Assembly (NCBI GenBank): GCA_018830325.1
Contig: JAHJSQ010000089.1
Span: 1 to 64,000 of the forward strand
Reading direction: 5' to 3'
DNA from: Gammaproteobacteria bacterium
Lineage (GTDB): Bacteria; Pseudomonadota; Gammaproteobacteria; Methylococcales; Methylomonadaceae
Length of the DNA stretch: 64,000 bases
The notes below the pieces were generated by a model. The model was given only the letters and a program-made list of their open reading frames with translations, was not told where the DNA came from and did not search any database. Of the stretch, positions 7,544-14,940 are shown piece by piece. Position 1 is the stretch's first letter. Every line of letters starts with the position of its first letter. The position numbers and the translations under genes were made by a program.

Positions 7544-9298
7544 TCATACAAAACAACATCTGTTTCGCCCGCTATGCTTGGCTTCATAAAGCGCACGGTC
7601 GGCTCTTCTGATCAGTTCATCGATAGACTGTGTTTCGGGGTTCAGACACGCAATACCCAAACTAGCGGTAATTGTTTGCTCGATACCGGGAAGACTCAAT
7701 TCGGCGATAGTCTCACGAAGTCGCTCTGCAAATTTAAGCGCGCTATGCGAATCCGCCTCTTCCAGAAGCAAAACAAATTCCTCGCCGCCGAAACGCGCGG
7801 CAAAATCGCTGTCTCGGCAACTTTTTCGAAAACAGTCGGCGATCATAACCAATACTTGGTCGCCGACTGCGTGACCATAGATATCGTTGAAGCGCTTGAA
7901 GTGATCGATATCCAACATGATGACCGATAGGTTCCGTTTGTAACGCAGGGAGGCGCGAAATATCGGTTCGCCTTTTTGATAGAATGCACGCCGGTTAAAA
8001 ATATTGGTCAACGGGTCTCTTGTTGCTAATAATTCAAGCTCCCGTGTGCGGTCTTTGACTTTTTGTTCTAGCGTTGCGTTGAGTCGCTTTAACTCGGTTT
8101 GCGTTTGTACGAAGTGGTGTAACGAAATGGCGATCAATGCCAATGAAAAGCTTAATAAGCCCCAGGCCAGCGGTATTCGCCGCCAAGGTAGAATGCTGTG
8201 TGCCACGGCCATGTCGAGCAATAACAATAGACCGAAAAAAGCAAATGTGACGATGATGACTTTTTGCTCATTGTTGACATGACGAAATCTCGAGAAAGCC
8301 ACTGCAAACAATAGCGACAGGCTGATCGCAAATAAACCGTCAAAAACAAAATACATTCTGGAAATTGCGCTATAACCGAGCAATGGCAATATATTGGCGC
8401 CTACTGCATAGGCTAAATGAAATCGCCATAGCGCACCGATCAATTTTTGATACTTAATTCCGGCGCACCATTCCCCGAACAATAAAGCCATCGCGACCGG
8501 CAATAAAAAATAGCCGGTCGCAGCCAGATGATCCCAAAACAACGGTGCGTTGATGAACCATAATTTGACTTGGCTCTGACCGAAGACCATCAAGGCGGAA
8601 GCCAAGGCGAACAATGCTAGATAATAAAAACTTCTCCGTTCGGCTTGCAGTAACGCGAAAAAAAAGGCCAAGCCGGCGATCAGCAAGGAAAAGCCGCTAA
8701 CGACAATTTGTTCCACCGAATGATCGAGAATCAATTTAATCAAATCGAGTCGTTCCATCAACCTAACCTCGCCCCATAGGCCGATGTCGCTATAGTCGGA
8801 AAACACCCGAAAATAAAGAAACTTGCCCGCAAAATCGGCAGGCAGTTGGATCATGTGCCAAGGCCAACCTTCGAAACGTCCATGACCGTTATGATCGAAA
8901 TAGCCGTACTGATAGATTTTTTGCCCATCCAGATAAGCTTGAACAATTAAGTCGACACTGTAGATATAAATGACCGGGTCGTGCCAATTGCCATTCGGTA
9001 AAGCAGTACGGAACCAAGCATTGGTCTGTCCGTCGCGTCCCGGAGGGTTGGAAGGAAAGTCGATTGCTTGCCATGCTTCGCTAGAGTTGTCTTGCAAAGC
9101 CCACTCCGGTCGTCCTTGAACATCGAAAGGCGAGTCGCCCCAGCGGTATTGCCAGTCGTTATGTAATTGCAGGGGTGATTCATGTGCTTGGAGACAGACC
9201 GTAAAAAGTGACAGGCAAAGCAATAAGCCGCCTTTCAGTCGGTGTTCCGTCACAAGATCTATGAAGTAAGCGACTAATCGTGTAAGCAACTGTATCAA
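7544..9298 (-). CDS. Membrane-bound diguanylate cyclase (7TMR-DISM plus GGDEF)
   Basis: A 584-aa protein. Residues ~24-38 form a signal-like hydrophobic stretch; ~45-180 resemble a periplasmic DISMED2-type sensing domain (LHNDWQYRWGDSPFD, WFRTALPNGNW); ~195-390 hold about seven membrane helices; then a coiled linker and a GGDEF domain starting RDPLTNIFNRRAF. The active-site loop is GGEEF at 504-508 and an RxxD inhibitory site (RDSD, 495-498) lies the canonical five residues before it, so it is likely an active, feedback-inhibited c-di-GMP synthase. It is a single gene; the extracellular ligand is unknown. Confidence 0.88.
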   Translation of the reverse strand: MIQLLTRLVAYFIDLVTEHRLKGGLLLCLSLFTVCLQAHESPLQLHNDWQYRWGDSPFDVQGRPEWALQDNSSEAWQAIDFPSNPPGRDGQTNAWFRTALPNGNWHDPVIYIYSVDLIVQAYLDGQKIYQYGYFDHNGHGRFEGWPWHMIQLPADFAGKFLYFRVFSDYSDIGLWGEVRLMERLDLIKLILDHSVEQIVVSGFSLLIAGLAFFFALLQAERRSFYYLALFALASALMVFGQSQVKLWFINAPLFWDHLAATGYFLLPVAMALLFGEWCAGIKYQKLIGALWRFHLAYAVGANILPLLGYSAISRMYFVFDGLFAISLSLLFAVAFSRFRHVNNEQKVIIVTFAFFGLLLLLDMAVAHSILPWRRIPLAWGLLSFSLALIAISLHHFVQTQTELKRLNATLEQKVKDRTRELELLATRDPLTNIFNRRAFYQKGEPIFRASLRYKRNLSVIMLDIDHFKRFNDIYGHAVGDQVLVMIADCFRKSCRDSDFAARFGGEEFVLLLEEADSHSALKFAERLRETIAELSLPGIEQTITASLGIACLNPETQSIDELIRRADRALYEAKHSGRNRCCFV

Positions 9299-9618
9299 TC
9301 GGCCTGATAATAGAGATTGACGGGAAAATCGAAGATTGCGTTGGGTAGATAATTTATTTCACACCCGTTTTTTAACCAAAATGTATAAATAAGGCTTTGC
9401 ATAAGTCTCATGGCCGAAGTATAGCAGCGTAATGCTTCGGAAAATGGTCATGTTTCACAAGCCGGTATAAGCGATTCATTAAATTATTCGAATCAAGGTA
9501 GTTTGTTTCTCCATCCGTGTCGGGGCTGCAATCCAGACACGAACGTTTCAAGCTAAGGTGATTTATGACAATCGTTTCGGACGGGTTGATAAAACCCGTC
9601 CGGCGGCGAGATGGTAGC
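9299..9618. other. Intergenic stretch with one GC hairpin
   Basis: No gene seen. A hairpin at 9579-9603 (GGACGGGTT ... AACCCGTCC) sits 16 bp beyond the stop of the minus-strand nucleoside phosphorylase gene and may end its transcript. The rest (9299-9578) probably carries the promoter of the diguanylate cyclase gene on its left side. Confidence 0.5.
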
Positions 9619-10425
9619 CTAAAACTCATACTTTATCGTGCTAAGCCGGCTTTCCAAGGCCGCCAACAACTCTTTTCCGGATTTGACCGTTCCAAAATCG
9701 GCCGGCTCTAGGCTTTTGCCGGTTAATACCGAGAATCGTGATAATAAATTCTTTAGGCGGTTTTGTTCGCTAACGGTAAAACGATATTGCTGAATCCAAT
9801 ACTCGAAGTTAGGTACTTCGGGGGAGTTAACAAGCTTGGCGCGTTCTTCGAGCTTTTCGAGCAGGAGGTCCAGAAGGCCAATGTTGTCTCTTATCAATTT
9901 CTCGACGACCTTCGGATCGAGATTGCGTCCCGGCTCCAAACGGTTATCCGAAACGACTTTTAAACACTGGATCAATTCCCCAGTCGAAAATCGCGCCGCC
10001 GTCTCAAAGAATGCCGAGGCTTCCATGTCGCATAAATGCTCATGATTGTAATCGAACTGAGGTTTTGACGCCGTCAAAAGGGATGTCGTAGCGCATGGCA
10101 AGCCGTAGATAGGCATCGGATAGTAATTTCTACCGGTATCGGCATCGCTGATTTTATTGATTGTCCAAGCGCTACCGATATCATGCATCCTGTGACCCGC
10201 AACACCAACATTGACGAATAGCGCATTTTCAAGGCCGGCACTAACGGCTTGCGTATAGGCCAAACCTGCCGCCATTGCGCTTTTTCCCGGTCCCGTTACG
10301 GTTAAATAAACCGCTTCATTACAATAAATTGTAAATGCGTGCATCGTAGTGTTTTTTTTCAAACCGAAGTGCGCAACTAGTGGTTTCGCCTCGCATGGCA
10401 ACGCAACCGCAAGAAAAATATTCAC
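9619..10425 (-). CDS. Nucleoside phosphorylase superfamily protein (MTAN/PNP-like)
   Basis: About 268 aa starting NIFLAVALPCEAKPLVAHF, the conserved opening of small bacterial nucleoside phosphorylase-like proteins; VNVGVAGH and CDMEASAFF (the purine/ribose-binding Met-Glu) follow. Residues ~170-268 form an extra helical tail of unknown role. The longer frame reaches 10473, but the protein similarity begins at a GTG (10423-10425); a TTG two codons earlier has better spacing to GAAGGG. Substrate may be 5'-methylthioadenosine, S-adenosylhomocysteine or another nucleoside; not resolved. Not part of a clear operon. Confidence 0.75.
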   Translation of the reverse strand: MNIFLAVALPCEAKPLVAHFGLKKNTTMHAFTIYCNEAVYLTVTGPGKSAMAAGLAYTQAVSAGLENALFVNVGVAGHRMHDIGSAWTINKISDADTGRNYYPMPIYGLPCATTSLLTASKPQFDYNHEHLCDMEASAFFETAARFSTGELIQCLKVVSDNRLEPGRNLDPKVVEKLIRDNIGLLDLLLEKLEERAKLVNSPEVPNFEYWIQQYRFTVSEQNRLKNLLSRFSVLTGKSLEPADFGTVKSGKELLAALESRLSTIKYEF

Positions 10426-10591
10426 TGCCAAAATAATCAACCCTTCTGTATCTTTGTTGCAAAGATACAACAATTAAATGGTAAATCTTGATCGATTTCA
10501 CAAGAAAGTTTCATAATAATTAATAGATTGTTGCATTATATTAAATTTTGGATTAGATTTGCATTACAACAACAAAAACGAGGATCGACTG

Positions 10592-11038
10592 ATGAGCGCT
10601 GTTATGCAAACCTTTCCAGAAAGACGCCGGGGAACGGCAGCTTTAATCGATGAATTAAGAAAAGAACGACATGAAGTGTGGGCAATGTATTGCCGTATTG
10701 CCGAGCTGAAGCCGTTTTCGGCAGGTAAAAAAGTTCAAACTCGGCTGTCTGAATTTTCGCAATTACTAGTCGATTATGTGTCGCTGTGGCACTTCGGTAT
10801 TTATGAACGATTACTGTCCGGTAACGAAAAACGCCAAGCGTTGTTATCTTTTTCGAACGAACTCTATCCCGAGCTATCGAGAACCACCGATGCGGCAATC
10901 GTTTTCAACGATAAGTACGAACACGCCAAAAACCATCTAACGCCCAGCTCTCTCGAGCAAGATTTATCCGTTCTAGGCGAGCATTTGGCCATCCGCATGT
11001 CCCTGGAAGACAAGCTTTGCAATATGCTGCTAAATTAA
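10592..11038 (+). CDS. rsd: Rsd/AlgQ family anti-sigma-70 regulator
   Basis: A 148-aa all-helical protein resembling Rsd/AlgQ: ERRRGTAALIDELRKERHEVW, then FSQLLVDYVSLWHFGIYERL (the conserved D-Y-x-S-x-x-H-F region that contacts sigma70 region 4) and FNDKYE. Such proteins sequester RpoD in stationary phase and in pseudomonads influence alginate genes. I chose the ATG at 10592 because GAGGATCGACTG gives a good ribosome site; a longer frame from 10559 has none. Its stop codon lies inside the TTAA that starts a repeat element (see 11035). Confidence 0.85.
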   Translation: MSAVMQTFPERRRGTAALIDELRKERHEVWAMYCRIAELKPFSAGKKVQTRLSEFSQLLVDYVSLWHFGIYERLLSGNEKRQALLSFSNELYPELSRTTDAAIVFNDKYEHAKNHLTPSSLEQDLSVLGEHLAIRMSLEDKLCNMLLN

Positions 11039-11186
11039 TCCAGCTTTAACATTTGCCGGACATATAATATTGAAAATTAAGGAATAAAAAATTTATGGCA
11101 TTACAATACCATTTTTGGCGGATTTTTTAACTCTTATACTTCAATGGTTTAGACCGTAGGCACTAGATTTGTTAAGGCTGGGTTAA
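11035..11186. mobile_element. TTAA-flanked ~150-bp MITE-like element, copy 1
   Basis: Inverted ends CCAGCTTTAACA and TGTTAAGGCTGG are flanked on both sides by TTAA. The interior matches the copy at 24860-25011 (for example a shared CGxxTTTTTTAA and a TTCAAT stretch). The left TTAA contains the TAA stop of rsd. Confidence 0.7.
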
Positions 11187-11214
11187 ATGATAAAAATTTA
11201 TGCTCTATAAAAAA

Positions 11215-11250
11215 TAAGCCGCTGTCGGGTAATTCGATAGCGGCTTTTTT
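11215..11250. terminator. Bidirectional Rho-independent terminator
   Basis: AGCCGCTGTCG (11217-) pairs with CGATAGCGGCT (-11244) with a short loop, an A run before and a T run after. It separates convergent rsd and the UPF0182 gene and can serve both. Confidence 0.8.
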
Positions 11251-11256
11251 GTCCTC

Positions 11257-13908
11257 TTATTTTGCCCTATCATTATCCGGATCGAAAGTGGTTCCGGTGT
11301 CGTCGTCTTGCACCTTAATAAAGCGCTCTCTCAATCGTGAAAATGCACTCCATAGCGTGGTGTCCATGACGACCTCATTGCCGATTGACACGATAACTCT
11401 AGCCAATTCCGGTATGCTCGTTTTATTTGCGATCAAATAAAGCGGCTGGACATACAGAATCGAGTGTTCCATCGGCAAAATAATCATCCGCCCCATTTCC
11501 ACCCGAGAACCGCGCTGGTCCCAGAGCGTAAGCTGGGCAGAGATATCCGGGTCTTGCTCGATCAATGCCTCGACCTGTGCCGGCCCGTTGACTTGAACTT
11601 CCTTCGCAAATTGGTAAACCGTGATGCTTTTTTTGAAGGCGTCACCGCACTTTTCTCTATCCATCACGCTGGCGACGCCAACCATGCTCAAGTTCTGATT
11701 GTTGATCGGCGTCATCGGATTGATCATGACGAATTCTTCCTTGCCGTCGCAATTGCCTAAGTCTACCGTTTGGTAATAAGGCTTAACCTCTTTATCCCTT
11801 ACTTCCGCAAAATTCCAAGTCTCGGCCTGTTGATAAAATAATGCCGGGTCGCGCTGATGATATTTGGCATAGACTTTCATTTGCAAATAGAACAGGTCGC
11901 GCGGAAAACGCAATTGTCGCTTTAATTCGGTCGGCATTTCGTCGATATCGCGGAATACGCCGGGGTAAGCCCTGTCGTAAGCCTGAATGATCACATCCGA
12001 CGGATCGGAAACATAAAAACGAGTTAAACCGCTGTAAGCATCGACGGTGATCTTGACCGAATTGCGGATATAGTTGAATTCCTTGCTACCGACTAAAAAA
12101 TCATCCTCGGCCGATTTCGATACCGGATACCAATTCGACAAGGTATAGGCGTCTTGCACCCAATAGAATCGGTTTTTCGTGACGACCAGATAAGGGTCTT
12201 TGTCTAAATGCAGAAATGGCGCCAGGTGACTGATTCGGTCGACGACATTCCGACGAATCAATAAGCGGCTCTCTCGAGATATATTGGTCGAGAAAAATAT
12301 TTTTTCGTCTTTGAAAAAAAACGAAAACAATGCCTTTCTGAACAGCGAAGGAATAGGTATTCCGCCGCTGCCGGTATAAACCGCGTCGATCGCGGGATCC
12401 GGCTGAGTTCCCGAAAGCGCAACTACGTCGAGCTTATTCGGTACGATTGCGTACTTATAATTCTCCATTCCGTAATAGATATCGGGGTGTTTGACTTCTA
12501 AACCGACATTAGAGCTTAAATCCAAGTCCCGCAAAAACCAACGAATCGGATTGCCCGCATCTTGCGCCGCCGGCGTCATAACCGCGCCGTAACCATGCGT
12601 AAAACGCAAATGCGTGTTTTCCCAGTTTTGCGCTTCTTTAGGGAGTTTGGAGATATTCATTTCCCGTGCGGCAAGATTGACCTGGCGTTTGAAACCGTCG
12701 ATGAAATAACGGCCTTCGTCGACATCGAGAAAATGATAATACGGTCGGATGCTTTGAATTTGGTTGTAAACATCGCTCAAAAATTCGCGATCCCAAACCG
12801 GAATATTTTCGAAACGTCTACGGGTGCTCCATGCTTCGATATCCTTGGTCGGGTCGAGATTCACCGTAAAATCGACGATATCGATATTTTTTAAATCATA
12901 AGCATCGAGCGTCGCGACTATATTGTGATCGATAAACGGGCGCTGCGTCCTAACCGGATTAGGCTTGACGATAAATTTATCGATCAATTCAGGTATGAAT
13001 TTGACTTCTTGCAGTCCTAACGCGCTGACAAAGACTACCAATGAAATCAAAAACGGGACTTTGGTCCGCGTCGTTTCGGAGAAATAATAAAACAGCAATG
13101 AAATCGCAGCAGCCAGAAACCCCAGAATCGAGAGCCAAATCAACGGTAGTTGATAGCGTATTTCGACGAAGCCCGGCCCTGAAAACACGGGCTCGTGTCG
13201 GTCGACATAAAGCAGCGAAAACCGGTACAGCATAAAGCCCCAAACGACGAACAACACGACAAAGCCGAATAATACCGCCAGATGAACTTTAGCGGCCTTC
13301 GGAAATTCTTTGGCTTGACTTGGGATAAACGTATGCTGTACCCAGTATTGAAAGGCGACCATTAATAAAATAATGACCGCGGTAGCTAGTAGCTCTTCCT
13401 GGATAAGTAAATAAATCGGATAAGACAGCAAATAAAAGCCGATATCCTGTCCGTAAACGGGTTCAACGACCCCGGATGACCCGCCAAAGAAATACAGCAG
13501 TCCCATTTCCCATTGATGGTAAAAGGGCATCGCAATCGCAATGGCTAAAATCAATGCGACCGGCGTCGAAAATTTGATCGACAAGCTCATGAACAGATCG
13601 GCTAGGCTCTCGAAGCGCTTGCGCTTGGTCGAATCTTGCAATACATCTTGATTAGGGTTGAACCCCAGATAACGGGCTGCCAACCAAAAATGCAAAAAGA
13701 AAATCGAAAAGAAAACTGCGGTGACCGCGCCCGAAAGAAAAAAGCGGTAAAGCAATCTCAGCCAAAAATAGCCTTCATACCTTAATGCTTGAAACCACCA
13801 ATAATCGACGATCAGATCGAGAAATACGAAATAGAATGCGACATAAACGACAAGCAATATGCCGAGGGTTGCCGCAATAATCTTGGTTAAATGTCTCGGA
13901 ATCCGCAT
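11257..13908 (-). CDS. UPF0182 family large membrane protein
   Basis: An 883-aa protein. The first ~310 residues contain about seven membrane helices (opening KIIAATLGILLVVYVAFYFV); the rest is a large soluble region with the UPF0182 (COG1615) conserved parts RPFIDHNIVATLDAYDL, RFTHGYGAVMTPA, DIYYGMENYKYAIVPN and FRDIDEMPTELKRQLRFPRDLF. Length matches the family (~880-1000). Its function is unknown; it is probably an inner-membrane protein with a large periplasmic domain. It appears monocistronic, ending at the bidirectional terminator at 11215. Confidence 0.9.
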   Translation of the reverse strand: MRIPRHLTKIIAATLGILLVVYVAFYFVFLDLIVDYWWFQALRYEGYFWLRLLYRFFLSGAVTAVFFSIFFLHFWLAARYLGFNPNQDVLQDSTKRKRFESLADLFMSLSIKFSTPVALILAIAIAMPFYHQWEMGLLYFFGGSSGVVEPVYGQDIGFYLLSYPIYLLIQEELLATAVIILLMVAFQYWVQHTFIPSQAKEFPKAAKVHLAVLFGFVVLFVVWGFMLYRFSLLYVDRHEPVFSGPGFVEIRYQLPLIWLSILGFLAAAISLLFYYFSETTRTKVPFLISLVVFVSALGLQEVKFIPELIDKFIVKPNPVRTQRPFIDHNIVATLDAYDLKNIDIVDFTVNLDPTKDIEAWSTRRRFENIPVWDREFLSDVYNQIQSIRPYYHFLDVDEGRYFIDGFKRQVNLAAREMNISKLPKEAQNWENTHLRFTHGYGAVMTPAAQDAGNPIRWFLRDLDLSSNVGLEVKHPDIYYGMENYKYAIVPNKLDVVALSGTQPDPAIDAVYTGSGGIPIPSLFRKALFSFFFKDEKIFFSTNISRESRLLIRRNVVDRISHLAPFLHLDKDPYLVVTKNRFYWVQDAYTLSNWYPVSKSAEDDFLVGSKEFNYIRNSVKITVDAYSGLTRFYVSDPSDVIIQAYDRAYPGVFRDIDEMPTELKRQLRFPRDLFYLQMKVYAKYHQRDPALFYQQAETWNFAEVRDKEVKPYYQTVDLGNCDGKEEFVMINPMTPINNQNLSMVGVASVMDREKCGDAFKKSITVYQFAKEVQVNGPAQVEALIEQDPDISAQLTLWDQRGSRVEMGRMIILPMEHSILYVQPLYLIANKTSIPELARVIVSIGNEVVMDTTLWSAFSRLRERFIKVQDDDTGTTFDPDNDRAK

Positions 13909-14229
13909 AGTTTCCTCATTAAATCTATGGCTTTACGCATTGTGCTTGTCGAAATGCATGTATTCTAACATCCATCACCGAATTTGCCTCGTTATCGTGT
14001 CAAGGCCTAGGTATCTATATATCTCTATTTAACACAGCTCGGGCAAGCCGAAACCAGAGAGAAAATCATTTTCGTAAAGAGACTAGTTGCTGGTTTTTCT
14101 GTCATTGGAAAAGACAGAGTATGAGCATCCATATTTTTGTTATTCCTATCGCGCTTCGAATTTCGGTATTAGCGCATGAAGGCGTATGCGTTGGCTCCCA
14201 CGGTCCTCCATGGATACCCATACCTTGGC

Positions 14230-14284
14230 TGCGGATGCAAGATCGGTATGTATTCCCACGCTGGAGCGGTGGGAACGAGGAAGG
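14230..14284. repeat. REP-like hairpin
   Basis: ATTCCCACGCTGGAGCGGTGG followed by GAACGAGG: same GTTCCCACGCT family as the hairpins at 958, 46706 and 48670. A related half (GGCTCCCACGGTCCTCC) precedes it near 14195. The rest of 13909-14372 shows no gene. Confidence 0.55.
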
Positions 14285-14372
14285 GTCTGAATGCCGGTAA
14301 TCCTTCGTCATATAGCGGTTTAACTTAGGGTTTCGTGATAAATAACGTCCGGGAGCTATGAGCTTTGTTGAG

Positions 14373-14756
14373 GGTTCGGTAACTCGCTTGACAGGACGCC
14401 GTGAACCCAGCACCTAAATTATGCAAGATAGTTACTATAGCCAAAGGGCTATGGAATTTAGGTGCTGGGTGAATACGTCCGTGTAGGCTTCACGGCAGCG
14501 ACTGATTGCCAAGGATGGCATGAATGCAGATTTTGCATTACGCCATGGATGGTGTGTATTAGGGCATCAACAGTAGGCGCTTTAGGAGATGCAGGGCAGA
14601 AAAATGCTCCTGCATTTTCTGCATTCGTTACATCCTTGTAACTCAGCAATTGCCGAGGAGCAAAAATCTGCAAACGCCATGGATGGCGTGAATGCAGATT
14701 TTGCAGGAGCAAAAATCTGCCCTGCCGCCGACACCTGCCAATCGAGCAACCGAACC
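14373..14756. repeat. Nested palindrome element (copy 2), 384 bp
   Basis: Outer inverted ends GGTTCGGTAACTCGCTTG (14373) and AATCGAGCAACCGAACC (-14756). The 64-bp core palindrome 14406-14469 (CCCAGCACC...GGTGCTGGG) sits 33 bp inside the left end, bordered by TGAA on both sides. The right half holds repeated units of the kind CGCCATGGATGGCGTGAATG plus AGATTTTGCAGGAGC, also seen at 7080-7130. The outer ends alone, without the core, form the 99-bp elements at 45312 and 57643. Confidence 0.75.
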
Positions 14757-14797
14757 CTCCGTAAAATAGGGAAGTTATTTACGACCAAATCCTTATA

Positions 14798-14917
14798 TCC
14801 ATCGTAGATCTAAATCGGCACCTGGGGCCTGTCAAAGAACACCGTGGATACATCCATGTAGATTCTTTGCCAGCATTTATGCTGTAAAGGCTTGGCCGAG
14901 CAACCCGGAGCCGAAAT
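14798..14917. repeat. Dispersed repeat, family with ATCGTAGATC end
   Basis: Starts CCATCGTAGATCTAAATCGGC and ends GCCGAAATTTGAG; the inverted ends and the central ATACATCCATGTAG match the elements near 36250-36415 and 57045-57275 in reverse orientation. Confidence 0.55.
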
Positions 14918-14940
14918 TTGAGTCGCAAAGGGTCAATCTT

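Noticed and set aside
14373..14402. tRNA gene suggested by GGTTCGGTAACTCG
   Set aside because: No cloverleaf could be drawn; the sequence is the inverted end of a repeat. I saw no tRNA or rRNA genes in the window.
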